Of a DNA stretch of 64,000 nucleotides, positions 52,464 through 61,140 are shown one piece after another (within the stretch, counting starts at the first letter, position 1; the number at the start of each line of letters is the position of its first letter). The position numbers and the translations under genes were made by a program. The DNA is from NCEH01 sp040049195 (GTDB lineage: Bacteria > Pseudomonadota > Alphaproteobacteria > Rhizobiales > Xanthobacteraceae), in the NCBI RefSeq assembly GCF_040049195.1, contig NZ_JBDZDL010000012.1. The stretch is one strand, 5' to 3'. Under the pieces are notes generated by a model. That model ran no database searches. It saw only the letters and a program-made list of their open reading frames with translations, and was not told the origin of the DNA.

Positions 52464-53741
52464 ATGGAATCGCTGATTGCAAAGCTCGGCCTTGCCCTTG
52501 CCATCGGCCTGCTGGTTGGCCTCGAGCGCGGGTGGCGCGAGCGCGACGCGCCGGACGGAACGCGCACGGCCGGTATCCGCACCTATGCGATCACAGGCTT
52601 GCTAGGCGGACTGTTCGCGACAATGGCCCGCAGCCTCGAAGCGCCTTCGGTGCTCGTTGCGGGCCTCTTCGCCTTCACGGCTGTCTTTGCCTGGTACAAG
52701 AGCCGCGAAGCCATGCATGATGCCGACTTCAGCGTAACAGGGGTCGTCGCTGGGCTCGGCGTGTTTGTCCTCGGCGCCCTGGCGGTCGTGGGCGACCACC
52801 GTGCTGCTGCCGCTGGGGGCACCGCGCTGGCCGTTCTTCTCGCCAGTCGCGATCTCCTCCATGGTTTGCTCAGACGCATCTCATGGCTCGAGCTGCGCGC
52901 CGCGCTGGTGCTCGCTGTCATGACAGCGATCGTCCTGCCTCTGCTTCCCGCAGAGCCGATCGATCCCTGGGGCGGCTTCAACCCCCGCCAGGTGTGGCTG
53001 TTTACGGTGCTCACCGCCGCGATCTCCTTCCTCGGCTACATCGCCGTGCGAATCCTTGGCACCACAAGGGGCGTGCTCGTCGGCGGACTGGCGGGCGCGG
53101 TCGTCTCGTCTACGGCTGTCACCCTTGCATTGGCACGCGCGGCGGCGGCGGGGGAAAATCCCTGGCCACTTGCCGGTGCCGCGACACTCGCTTCCGCTGT
53201 CTCGGTCCTGCGCGTCGCCGGCATCGTGGCCATCGTCGCACCCGCGGTACTCGGCGTCGCCGGCCTTGCTATTCTCGCAGCCGTCACCGGCTTGGCGATA
53301 TGCGGCGGCGTCTTCCTCACCCGCGGTCACCTTGCGGCGACCGGCGACAGTGCGCCGCGCAACCCCTTCGAGCTCGCACCGCTTCTCGCTTTCGCGGCGC
53401 TGTTCGCCGTCGTATCGACCATTAGCGCTGCTGCGTCGGGATATGCCGCGGGAACGGTTGCGACGTCGGCAGTCTCGGGGACCTTCGACGTCGACGTTGC
53501 GGTTCTGAGCGCGCTGCGGCTTCTTGGATCGACAGCTGATCAGGAGACCGTCGGGCACGCTGTCCTGATCGCGCTTGCAACCAATGCCGCCGGCCGCCTC
53601 CTCGTTGCCGGTGCGACCGGTCCCATCCGCTTTTGGCTTCCTCTCGCGATTGCCACTGCGCTGGCGGGCGCGGCCGGCTTCGCAGCCTTCATGGTGCTGC
53701 CGCACTTCGGTTGGCCCGGAGCGACGCCAGTTCTGCGGTGA
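52464..53741 (+). CDS. MgtC/SapB-DUF4010 family membrane protein
   Basis: This 425-residue protein has about 12 hydrophobic helices. The N-terminal MgtC/SapB part shows LALAIGLLVGLERGWRER and AGIRTYAITGLLGGL, and the C-terminal DUF4010 part GNPRQVWLFT-like region through GGLAGAVVSSTAVTLALARAA and LATNAAGRLLVAGATG. The function is uncertain; MgtC relatives affect Mg2+ homeostasis and ATP synthase. GGGAGG lies before ATG 52464. It ends the 45.5-53.7 kb operon. Confidence 0.87.
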   Translation: MESLIAKLGLALAIGLLVGLERGWRERDAPDGTRTAGIRTYAITGLLGGLFATMARSLEAPSVLVAGLFAFTAVFAWYKSREAMHDADFSVTGVVAGLGVFVLGALAVVGDHRAAAAGGTALAVLLASRDLLHGLLRRISWLELRAALVLAVMTAIVLPLLPAEPIDPWGGFNPRQVWLFTVLTAAISFLGYIAVRILGTTRGVLVGGLAGAVVSSTAVTLALARAAAAGENPWPLAGAATLASAVSVLRVAGIVAIVAPAVLGVAGLAILAAVTGLAICGGVFLTRGHLAATGDSAPRNPFELAPLLAFAALFAVVSTISAAASGYAAGTVATSAVSGTFDVDVAVLSALRLLGSTADQETVGHAVLIALATNAAGRLLVAGATGPIRFWLPLAIATALAGAAGFAAFMVLPHFGWPGATPVLR

Positions 53742-53806
53742 CAGAGGTGGCCGAAGATCTCAGCACGCCCATCGATGGCGACTGCATAAGCAAATGCCCC
53801 GACAGA

Positions 53807-53820
53807 TTGATCCCGATCAA
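53807..53820 (+). promoter_or_regulatory. FNR/FixK-type box before the Cys-rich protein and multicopper oxidase
   Basis: TTGATCCCGATCAA matches the classical FNR palindrome best of all copies. A TATTCT hexamer at 53,843-53,848 lies where the -10 element would be for a site centred at -41.5 (start of transcription about 53,855), a class II activated promoter geometry. Confidence 0.75.
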
Positions 53821-53872
53821 TCATGATTGAAGCGTGCTAAGATATTCTCCTAGAAACGGGTCCTCAAGGCAG

Positions 53873-54250
53873 ATGGGTTTACTGGCCAGTGTCGTCGGTT
53901 GCATGAGAACGGCGCTGGTCGCCGTGCTCATGCTCGCCTTGCTCGGTATGTCGGTCGCTAGCGCACACGCCATGCCCTGCCCGAACACGGGGCATTTGGT
54001 CGAGCACGTCCTGGGCAACGAGAGCGCGGGCAATCCAGTCGGCATCCATTCGCAGACCAGCGCCATCGACAAACTGATCCGAACGCATGCCGACCGCTGT
54101 TGCACATCGGTTTGCAGCCTTTGCAACGCGGCCGCAACCACGGGACCGGACGAGAGGCCGCGGCCGATGCTGGTCAGGCATCGACTCGATCGCGGCGACC
54201 CGATCGCCGGCATCTTTGTCGGTCAGCCGCACAAACCTCCTCGACGCTGA
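53873..54250 (+). CDS. Small exported Cys-rich protein, paralogue of 24,067-24,414
   Basis: This is 125 residues from ATG 53873; a GTG at 53834 would lie upstream of the predicted transcription start. A signal peptide (about 1-33, ASAHAMP) is followed by the block HADRCCTSVCSLC and a tail IAGIFVGQPHKPPR. The block and tail align with those of the 24-kb protein. It is followed 96 nt later by a multicopper oxidase, so a role in periplasmic copper binding or delivery is inferred. No named family was recognised. Confidence 0.62.
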   Translation: MGLLASVVGCMRTALVAVLMLALLGMSVASAHAMPCPNTGHLVEHVLGNESAGNPVGIHSQTSAIDKLIRTHADRCCTSVCSLCNAAATTGPDERPRPMLVRHRLDRGDPIAGIFVGQPHKPPRR

Positions 54251-54346
54251 TCCATTCGCCCCCCGATGCTCCGGGTTTTGGCGCGCACCTTCACGGTGCT
54301 CAATCAGCACACCTGGCCTATTCAGGCACGATGAGGATTTACGATC

Positions 54347-55831
54347 ATGAACAGACGCAGTTTTCTCAACTCCATGATGAGCGGCGCGGCCGCTCTCGGG
54401 ACCGGCGCCCTAGCTCGTCCCGCGATTGGCTGGGCGCAGACGCAGGCCGGCCGCTCTCCCACCAAGCTCGCGGCCGCGAGCCGCACCATCGAGGTCAATG
54501 GCCGCGCCGCACGCGTCTTCGGCCTCATGCAACCCAATGGCACGCATGGCCTGATATTGGATGCGGAGGCGCTCTTCGACGTCGAGCTTACGAACGAGCT
54601 TGGTCAACCGACGCTCATACACTGGCACGGGCTGACGCCGCCGTGGGAGGCGGACGGCGTGCCGGACAATCCTTTGCCATTGCTCAAACCGGCAACCAGT
54701 CATCGCTACACGTTCCCCGTCGGCGATGGCGGGACGCACTGGATGCACGCCCACACGCTGCAGGAGCAGAATCTGCTCGCAGCCCCGCTCATCGTCCGCC
54801 GCGCCGCCGATCGGGCGCGCGACGAGCAGGAGGTCGTCATCCTCCTGCACGATTTCTCTTTCACGCCCGTCGAAGAACTGCTCGCGCGGTTGCAGCAGGG
54901 CCAAGGCCACGACGCGGGCAAGAAATCAGGCGATATGGCCGGCATGTCGATGATGAACCACTCCGGGATGGGGCACGGCGACATGGGCAAGATGTCGATG
55001 GGGGCGATGCCTGGCATGCAGATGGCCGGAATGGACCTCAACGACATCGATTACGATGCCTATCTCGCCAATGCGCGGACGCTCGACGACCCCGAAATCG
55101 TGCGCGTGGAAAAGGGCGGTCGCGTTCGCCTTCGCATCATCAACGGCGCAACCGCGACGGGCTTTACGATCGATACCGGCGCGCTCAAAGGAACACTTCT
55201 CGCGGTCGACGGCCAGGACGTTGAACCGATCATGGGTTCGACCTTCCCGGTCAGCATGGGGCAACGCCTCGACATCTCTCTCGCGCTGCCGACGGGCGAA
55301 GGCGCGTACCCCGTCCTTGCGCTGCGCGAGGGCGCTGCCGAACGAACGGGCGTGATCCTGGCCACGTCCGGATCGACCGTAAAACGCGTCGCCAATGCGG
55401 GTGACGCGGCCGGGCCGATCGTCGGGACCGATCTCGAGCAGCGACTGCGCGCGCGACATCCTCTGGAGGTAAAGCCTGCAGATCGCAGTTTCACGCTGAC
55501 GCTGACAGGACAGATGCAGGGCTATGCCTGGGCGATCGATGGCGGCGACGCGCTGCGTGCACGGCGCCGGCAGCGCATCGAGATCACCATGCGCAACGCA
55601 TCGATGATGTCGCACCCGATGCACCTGCACGGCCATCATTTCCAAGTCACCGCCATCAACGGCGCGAAACTGGCCGGCGCGGTTCGCGATACCATCCTCG
55701 TTCCGCCGGGGGCCTCGATGACGATCGCCTTCGACGCCAACAACCCCGGGACATGGCCACTGCATTGCCATCATCTCTATCACATGGCGACTGGGATGAT
55801 GGCTTACGTCACCTATGAGGACCTCGGCTGA
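54347..55831 (+). CDS. Multicopper oxidase, CopA/CueO type, with Tat signal and Met-rich insert
   Basis: This 494-residue periplasmic oxidase has a Tat signal (NRRSFLNSM, residues 2-10). The copper ligand motifs are HWHG (92-95), HWMHAH (131-136), HPMHLHGHHF near 425 and HCHHLYHMATGMM near 475. A Met/His-rich loop (about 200-230, MAGMSMMNHSGMGHGDMGKMSMGAM) is typical of cuprous oxidases. It would oxidise Cu(I) to the less toxic Cu(II), using O2. ATG 54347 is preceded by GAGG. Confidence 0.93.
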   Translation: MNRRSFLNSMMSGAAALGTGALARPAIGWAQTQAGRSPTKLAAASRTIEVNGRAARVFGLMQPNGTHGLILDAEALFDVELTNELGQPTLIHWHGLTPPWEADGVPDNPLPLLKPATSHRYTFPVGDGGTHWMHAHTLQEQNLLAAPLIVRRAADRARDEQEVVILLHDFSFTPVEELLARLQQGQGHDAGKKSGDMAGMSMMNHSGMGHGDMGKMSMGAMPGMQMAGMDLNDIDYDAYLANARTLDDPEIVRVEKGGRVRLRIINGATATGFTIDTGALKGTLLAVDGQDVEPIMGSTFPVSMGQRLDISLALPTGEGAYPVLALREGAAERTGVILATSGSTVKRVANAGDAAGPIVGTDLEQRLRARHPLEVKPADRSFTLTLTGQMQGYAWAIDGGDALRARRRQRIEITMRNASMMSHPMHLHGHHFQVTAINGAKLAGAVRDTILVPPGASMTIAFDANNPGTWPLHCHHLYHMATGMMAYVTYEDLG

Positions 55832-55841
55832 GCCGCGAGAC

Positions 55842-55873
55842 GCCCGATGCCGGCATCGTCGTCGGCATCGGGC
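55842..55873 (+). terminator. Strong hairpin after the multicopper oxidase gene
   Basis: Arms of 11 bp (55,842-55,852 and 55,863-55,873) pair perfectly around a 10-nt loop, 11 nt after the stop. No T tract follows, so it may be a factor-dependent terminator or an RNA-stabilising hairpin. Confidence 0.45.
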
Positions 55874-55989
55874 AAGCGGCCATCATTGAGGGCTGAACCA
55901 AGCCCTGCAAGGGCGCAAGAAGGTCAGCCGAAAAGCACTTCCTGGCTGATTTCACCAAGTATCAGCGGCCCTATCGGAGGGCGGCAACC

Positions 55990-56003
55990 TTAACTTCGAT
56001 CAA
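55990..56003 (+). promoter_or_regulatory. FNR/FixK-type box before the archaeal-type GAPDH
   Basis: TTAACTTCGATCAA followed by AG, 100 nt before ATG 56104; identical to the box at 29,878. Confidence 0.65.
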
Positions 56004-56103
56004 AGATCGTCGGCGCACACGCTGGCAAGCAGGTGATGTCCGCAGCCCCGGTCAAGAGACCGGCGTCGGGGCGATTGCCGCAACCTGTCGAGGAATACCT
56101 GCA

Positions 56104-57144
56104 ATGTCACAGGAGAGCTCCGTCCGCGTCGCGGTGAATGGATTCGGCGTGATCGGCAAGCGCGTGGCCGACGCCGTGCGCCTTCAGGATGACATGGAAC
56201 TCGTCGGCGTCTGCGACGTCGCCAGCGATTGGCGCCTACGTTCGCTGGATCAGAAGAAAATCGCGCTCTATGCGGCTACCGATGAGGCGCACGGGGCGAT
56301 GACGGCAGCCGGCCTCACGGTCGCCGGTCCCCTCGATGCGCTTCTCAAGCAGGCCGACGTCATCATCGATTGCACACCCAAGCGTATCGGCGCCGCCAAT
56401 GTCGAGCGCTACCGTTCTCGGCGTATCAAGTTCATCTTGCATGGTGGCGAAAAGCACGCCGTGACCGGACATTCGTTCGTTGCCGAAAGCTCCTTCGCAA
56501 GCGCCATCGGTCGCGAGTCGACACGCGTCGTGTCCTGCAACACCACATCCATCGTCCGCACGCTCTCGGCGCTCAAGCGAGCTGGTCTCCTGAAGCGCGC
56601 GCGCGGAACCCTGCTGAGGCGCGCCACCGATCCCTGGGAAAGCGATGCCGGTGGCATCATGAACACGCTCGTGCCCGAGCCGAAGATCCCGAGCCATCAG
56701 GGGCCCGACGCCCAAAGCGTCGATCCTGATCTCGATGTCGTCACCATGGCGGTGAAGGTGCCGGAGACGCTTGCGCATCTCCATTACTGGGCGGTCCAGC
56801 TGACACGACCGGCCGACAAGGAAGAGGTGCTTCAGGCCTTCCGATGGTCTTCACGCATTGCTTTGATCCGGACCACGGACGGACTGGCTGCCATCAACAC
56901 GGTCAAGGAACTCATGGCCGATCTCGACCGACCCCGCGACAATCTTTACGAAGTGGCGCTGTGGGAGGATATGCTGCGCACCGAAGGTGACGAGCTTTTC
57001 TACGCCTATATGGTGGACAATCAGGCGATCGTCATCCCCGAGACGATCGACGCGATTCGCGCGCTCACCGGCCTCGAACCCGACGCCCACGCGTCCATCG
57101 CGCGCACGAACGCTTCGCTCGGCATCCGCCAACGGTTCTTCTGA
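56104..57144 (+). CDS. Type II (archaeal-type) glyceraldehyde-3-phosphate dehydrogenase
   Basis: This 346-residue protein has the Rossmann motif VNGFGVIGKRVADAV (11-25), DCTPKRIGAANVERY, and the catalytic Cys145 in SCNTTSIVRTL. It also shows HGGEKHAVTGHSFVAE and VPEHL-like VPETLAHLHYW. This is the archaeal GapII family, unlike bacterial GapA (SCTTNC in a different context). It oxidises glyceraldehyde 3-phosphate with NAD(P)+ and phosphate. A GAPDH would use the G3P made by the phosphoketolase 10 kb away. Its presence in an alphaproteobacterium suggests acquisition by transfer. An ABC1-kinase gene follows. Confidence 0.88.
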   Translation: MSQESSVRVAVNGFGVIGKRVADAVRLQDDMELVGVCDVASDWRLRSLDQKKIALYAATDEAHGAMTAAGLTVAGPLDALLKQADVIIDCTPKRIGAANVERYRSRRIKFILHGGEKHAVTGHSFVAESSFASAIGRESTRVVSCNTTSIVRTLSALKRAGLLKRARGTLLRRATDPWESDAGGIMNTLVPEPKIPSHQGPDAQSVDPDLDVVTMAVKVPETLAHLHYWAVQLTRPADKEEVLQAFRWSSRIALIRTTDGLAAINTVKELMADLDRPRDNLYEVALWEDMLRTEGDELFYAYMVDNQAIVIPETIDAIRALTGLEPDAHASIARTNASLGIRQRFF

Positions 57145-57208
57145 AGGCCATGGGCGGCATCGGTCATCAAGCGGGCCGCCGACGTGATCTTCCGGTTCGT
57201 CAAGATCC

Positions 57209-58783
57209 TTGCTGCGGCCGCCTCGCTTCTCCTGCTGTATCTGGGTGAGCGCCGACGCCGGAGTCGGCGCCGATGCCTCGGCCCTGCCGGCCCGTCTGCG
57301 GCGAACGCTCGATGATCTCGGCGGCAGCTTCATCAAGATCGGACAGGCCCTCAGCATGCGGCCCGATCTGTTCCCGGAACCATATCTGCGGCAGTTACGC
57401 GACCTCCGCGAACACGCCCGGCCCTTCTCCGCGCAAGAGGCGAAAGCGGAACTCGAACACGCGCTGGCTCGCCCGCTCAGCGACGTGTTGCGGTCCTTCG
57501 ACAGCGAGCCGTTTGCCGCCGCGTCGATCGCGCAGGTCCATCACGCCACCCTGCCCTACGGCAAGGACGTCATCGTCAAGATCCGGCGTCCGCACATGCG
57601 CGAGCGTATTGATGATGACATGCGGCTTCTCGTTGCCGTCGCCCGGCTCGCCGGAACGGCGATCCCCAGCCTCCGGCGCTTACAACTCGAGCGCCTCGCC
57701 CGCGAGATCTGGACCAATCTCAGGCGCGAAACCGATCTTCTGCAGGAAGCACGCAATATCCGGCGCTTCTGTGAGGCCTATAAGCAGCGAACCGACGTCT
57801 ATGTGCCAGAAGCGATCGAAGCGCTATGCAGGGAGTCCATCCTCGTACAGGTCTTGAGCCACGGCCGATCCATCGAGGATCCGGCCGTGGTGCAGGACGG
57901 TCCCCGCATCGCGGGCGTTCTCGTCGATTTCTATCTCGAGCAGTTGCTGAAGAGCGGGCTGTTTCACGGCGACCCTCATCCCGGCAACCTCTTCCTGATG
58001 GAAGACGGCCGGATCTGCTTTCACGATTTCGGCCTCGTCGGCTATCTCGACCGCACCACAAGGCGCAATCTCGGAATATTCCTTCAGGCCTTCGTTCAGC
58101 AGGACGCTGGCTGGATGCTCGACGCCGCCATCGAGCTCTCGCTGATCGACCGCACAGCCGATCGAGCGCTTTTCGTACCTGGTATTGAAGAGATTCTCAG
58201 CGACTATTCATCGCTTCCCCTCAAGGATTGGTCGATCGCCGACGCCTTTCTGAGAGTGATGCGGCTCGGCGATGGCGCCCATGTCGCGGTGCCCTACAAC
58301 CTCATGGTCCTCGTCCGCGCGCTCTTTCTGATCGAGGGCTGCCTGCACCGGCTGGACCCGGACTTCAACGTGCTCGATAGCCCCATCGCCAAGGGTGAAG
58401 CCGCGATCGCCGATACGCTTGGCGGCAGGCCCGAGCGCGCTGCCATGGCGCGCCTCAAGACCGAGCTCGCGCTCTCGGCCCAGGATCTGCCTGCGTTGCT
58501 TGCTTCGCTGCTGCATCGCGCCCATCAGGACGGGAAAGAGCCTGCTCTCGGGCTGCGCATCGCGCGTTCGGAGGAAATCGAGCGGAGGCGGGATCGCCGC
58601 GCGGGGCTCCTGGCGCTCGCACTCCTGTCGGTTGGCCTGCTGGTGGCGTCCGCCCTGCTGGCGCAAGTAAATGCCGGCCCCCACGTGCTGGGGATGCCAG
58701 CGGCGGCCCTGATCGGCTTTGCTCTCGCGATCTGGCTTTGTCTACGCGTCGCGCGCTTGGCGCGATCGCTCTGGCAAGGTTGA
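57209..58783 (+). CDS. ABC1/UbiB-family atypical kinase, N-terminus apparently frameshifted
   Basis: This is 524 residues from TTG 57209 (GTG 57245 gives 512). The conserved core has GSFIKIGQALSMRPDLFP (KxGQ motif), PFAAASIAQVHHA (Ala-rich loop), VIVKIRRP with the catalytic-type Lys, HGDPHPGNLF and HDFGLVGYL. Two hydrophobic segments lie at the C-terminus (about 468-518). The family is linked to ubiquinone biosynthesis. The first 12 residues look unlike the family, whereas frame GTG 57184 encodes a typical hydrophobic leader (VIFRFVKILAAAASLLLLYLG) that runs into the wrong frame, so an indel near 57,240 is suspected. Confidence 0.8.
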   Translation: MLRPPRFSCCIWVSADAGVGADASALPARLRRTLDDLGGSFIKIGQALSMRPDLFPEPYLRQLRDLREHARPFSAQEAKAELEHALARPLSDVLRSFDSEPFAAASIAQVHHATLPYGKDVIVKIRRPHMRERIDDDMRLLVAVARLAGTAIPSLRRLQLERLAREIWTNLRRETDLLQEARNIRRFCEAYKQRTDVYVPEAIEALCRESILVQVLSHGRSIEDPAVVQDGPRIAGVLVDFYLEQLLKSGLFHGDPHPGNLFLMEDGRICFHDFGLVGYLDRTTRRNLGIFLQAFVQQDAGWMLDAAIELSLIDRTADRALFVPGIEEILSDYSSLPLKDWSIADAFLRVMRLGDGAHVAVPYNLMVLVRALFLIEGCLHRLDPDFNVLDSPIAKGEAAIADTLGGRPERAAMARLKTELALSAQDLPALLASLLHRAHQDGKEPALGLRIARSEEIERRRDRRAGLLALALLSVGLLVASALLAQVNAGPHVLGMPAAALIGFALAIWLCLRVARLARSLWQG

Positions 58784-58795
58784 GTGCCCGGGCGA

Positions 58796-59464
58796 TTACG
58801 CCGGGGCGGGCGTGGCCCGCATGTGCCAGATCAGCGCCAGGAGATAGGCGGAGATCACTGCGCCGCCAAAGCAGAACACCGAGATGTAGGCGTAAGAGAA
58901 AAACACGTAGGTGACGATGAGGACGCCTGCGACGAGCAAGCCGAATGTCTTGATCTTCCAGTCGCGCACCAGCAGGAACGGCACGATGACCACGGTGACA
59001 TAGATCGCATAGGTCACGATCCGCGAGACCAGCCCGTCGAGCAGATTGATGTCCTGGTAGCGGACCGCCCAGCGCAGGAACGTCGTGGTTAGCCAGCCGT
59101 CGTGGACAAAGTACGGAACGAACTGCAGGCCGCCGAGCATCGCGCCGGCGATGACGAACAGAAGGATGATATTGCTCCGCGCGCCGCGCTCGAGAAAATA
59201 CGCCGAGACTGGCACCCAGATCGGCCAGGCAATCCATGTGAAGAACATGTAGAGAAGTGAATACTGAGCGACATGGTGCGCGTTGCCGGCGCGACCCTCG
59301 ATCCAGACCAGTCCTTCCACCAATTGTTGCAGGCCGAACAAAAAAGGCAGTGTCGCGATCATCAGGTAGCGGCGATCCCGCCGCCAGGCCGATGCGGCGG
59401 CGACGGCTCCGGCCGGGATGAGGACGGCCGCGGCGGCGAGACTGACCTCTGCGGACAGGCACAT
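58796..59464 (-). CDS. DUF6629-type seven-helix membrane protein
   Basis: This 222-residue protein has about seven hydrophobic helices and begins MCLSAEVSLAAAAVLIPAG, with FLFGLQQLVEGLVW in the second helix; both are hallmarks of DUF6629. The function is unknown. ATG 59464 is one base from the upstream dehydrogenase stop, so it is the last gene of the glgP operon. It converges on the ABC1-kinase gene with a 12-nt gap. Confidence 0.72.
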   Translation of the reverse strand: MCLSAEVSLAAAAVLIPAGAVAAASAWRRDRRYLMIATLPFLFGLQQLVEGLVWIEGRAGNAHHVAQYSLLYMFFTWIAWPIWVPVSAYFLERGARSNIILLFVIAGAMLGGLQFVPYFVHDGWLTTTFLRWAVRYQDINLLDGLVSRIVTYAIYVTVVIVPFLLVRDWKIKTFGLLVAGVLIVTYVFFSYAYISVFCFGGAVISAYLLALIWHMRATPAPA

Positions 59465-59465
59465 C

Positions 59466-60476
59466 TCAAGCAGCCTCGACCAGATTGACGGCGCGTCCGG
59501 CTGCAAAGCCTTCGATGTTGGCGATCGTGGTCTCCATGATGCGCGCCAGGGCCGCGTCGGTGTTGTAGGCATTGTGCGGCGTGACCAGGACGTTGGGGAA
59601 TCGCAGCAGCACGTGATTGGCGACCAGCGCCTTGAGATCAGACGCATCGACCGTCTTGTCCTGGCGAAAGATCTCGGCTTCCTCCCGGATCAGCGGCTCC
59701 TGCGGCAGCACGTCGAGACCGGCCGCACGCAGCTTGCCGTTCGCCAGCGCCCGGACCAGCGCTTCGGAGTCGACGACATTGCCGCGCGCCGTATTGATGA
59801 GGATGGCGCGATCCTTCATCGCCGCGAATTGCCGCTCGCCTATCAGTCCCACCGTCGACGGCGATGACGGCACATGCAGCGTCACCACATCGGCCTGCGC
59901 CAGGACCTCGTCGAGCGGCCCATAGGTGAAACCCAGCCGTGTCGCGGCAGGCGCGTCCTGAACTTGATCGAAAGCGACGACACGCATTCCGAAGCCGCGC
60001 GCGATCTCGATCGTGCGGCGCCCGATGCGCCCCGTTCCGACAACCGCGATGACCTTGTCACGCAATTCGAGGCCGCGCGTGCCGGCCATTGAGAAGCCGC
60101 CGCGCCGCGTGAGCGCGACGCTCTCCACGATGTTGCGCGCCAGCGCCAACAGCAGCGCGAAGGCGTGTTCGGCGACTGTCGCGTCCCCGTAATCCGGCAC
60201 ATTGGCAATGGCGACGCCGTGCTCGCGGCAGGCGGCCAGATCGATATGGTCGTATCCCGCCGAACGGGTCGCGATGAGTCTCAGCTCGGGCAGTCGATGG
60301 ATGATGCCGGCATCGAGGCGGGAGGCCACGAAAGGACTGATTACCTCCGCGTCCTTGAATTCGCCGACCGTTGTGATGTTGAGCGGAACCGTCGTGCAGC
60401 GGACGTCGTGCTGACGCATCAATCTAGCGCAGGCTTTCTTTTCCCAGTCCTCCGCCTCGAACAGAACAACCCTCAT
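59466..60476 (-). CDS. D-2-hydroxyacid dehydrogenase (D-lactate dehydrogenase-like)
   Basis: This 336-residue NAD-dependent enzyme has the Rossmann motif VVGTGRIGRR (146-154) and the catalytic triad Arg231 (NTARG), Glu260 (PQEP) and His301 (TPHNAYNT). RSAGYDHIDL and VPDYGDATVAEHA match the LdhA-like branch of the family. It would reduce pyruvate or a similar 2-oxoacid and regenerate NAD+, a fermentation step. ATG 60476 overlaps the CBS gene stop. Confidence 0.9.
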   Translation of the reverse strand: MRVVLFEAEDWEKKACARLMRQHDVRCTTVPLNITTVGEFKDAEVISPFVASRLDAGIIHRLPELRLIATRSAGYDHIDLAACREHGVAIANVPDYGDATVAEHAFALLLALARNIVESVALTRRGGFSMAGTRGLELRDKVIAVVGTGRIGRRTIEIARGFGMRVVAFDQVQDAPAATRLGFTYGPLDEVLAQADVVTLHVPSSPSTVGLIGERQFAAMKDRAILINTARGNVVDSEALVRALANGKLRAAGLDVLPQEPLIREEAEIFRQDKTVDASDLKALVANHVLLRFPNVLVTPHNAYNTDAALARIMETTIANIEGFAAGRAVNLVEAA

Positions 60477-61126
60477 CCAGATTCCTTCTGAATCGTCAGA
60501 TCATCCTTAAACCCCGATCCCACCACGCTGTCGACCACCATCCGCACGACGTCGATTTCCTCTTGAGAGCCCATGGCGCCCGCAACGTGCACCCGGCCGG
60601 CCGCGACATGGAGCTCCGGCTGCCGGCGCAGCACGGTGCCAGCTTCTTCGAGCCGTGCCCGCAAGGCCCGCAATACGGCCGCATCACCCTTGACCTCGGC
60701 GTCAGGTCCGCCGGCCGAAATGACCTTGAGCAGGTCTGCCCGGCTGACGATGCCCACCAGTTGCGCGTCGCGCAGCACCGGCAGCCGTTTGATCCGATGA
60801 GCGCCGAGGAGCTGCGCCACCTGCGACAGCGGGGCCTCCTCCGCGACCGTCAGGACCGGCGACGACATGAGCGCGCCGACCTTCCAGCTCCGGCTTCGGA
60901 CATAGGCGCGGGCGCGAGCCTCCACGCCACCGTCTGCGAGGGGCGTTCCAAGCTCGGAGCGCCGCAACAGGTCGCCTTCGGTGATCAGGCCGACCAGGGC
61001 CCGAGGGTCATCCAGCACCGGCAGGCCGCTGACATGTTCACTGAGCATGACCCGCGCGGCGTGCCAGACGCTGTGCTCGGGGCTGATCGTGACCAGCCGG
61101 GTCGACATCACATCCCGCACGCGCAT
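60473..61126 (-). CDS. Tandem CBS-domain protein with C-terminal BON-like domain
   Basis: This is 217 residues from ATG 61126 (GGGAGA upstream). Two CBS motifs (about 7-60, VRDVMSTRLVTISPEHSVWHAARVML; about 85-145, VGALMSSPVLTVAEEAPLSQVAQLL) precede a C-terminal segment (about 165-215) resembling a BON domain (VHVAGAMGSQEEIDVVRMVV). CBS pairs bind adenine nucleotides, so it may sense energy charge. It lies between glgP and the dehydrogenase, all co-directional. Confidence 0.87.
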   Translation of the reverse strand: MRVRDVMSTRLVTISPEHSVWHAARVMLSEHVSGLPVLDDPRALVGLITEGDLLRRSELGTPLADGGVEARARAYVRSRSWKVGALMSSPVLTVAEEAPLSQVAQLLGAHRIKRLPVLRDAQLVGIVSRADLLKVISAGGPDAEVKGDAAVLRALRARLEEAGTVLRRQPELHVAAGRVHVAGAMGSQEEIDVVRMVVDSVVGSGFKDDLTIQKESG

Positions 61127-61140
61127 CGCTTGTCTCCCGG

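Noticed and set aside
53834..53872. GTG 53834 as start of the Cys-rich protein
   Set aside because: It would lie upstream of the transcription start predicted from the FNR-type box and TATTCT element, and the signal peptide starts cleanly at ATG 53873.
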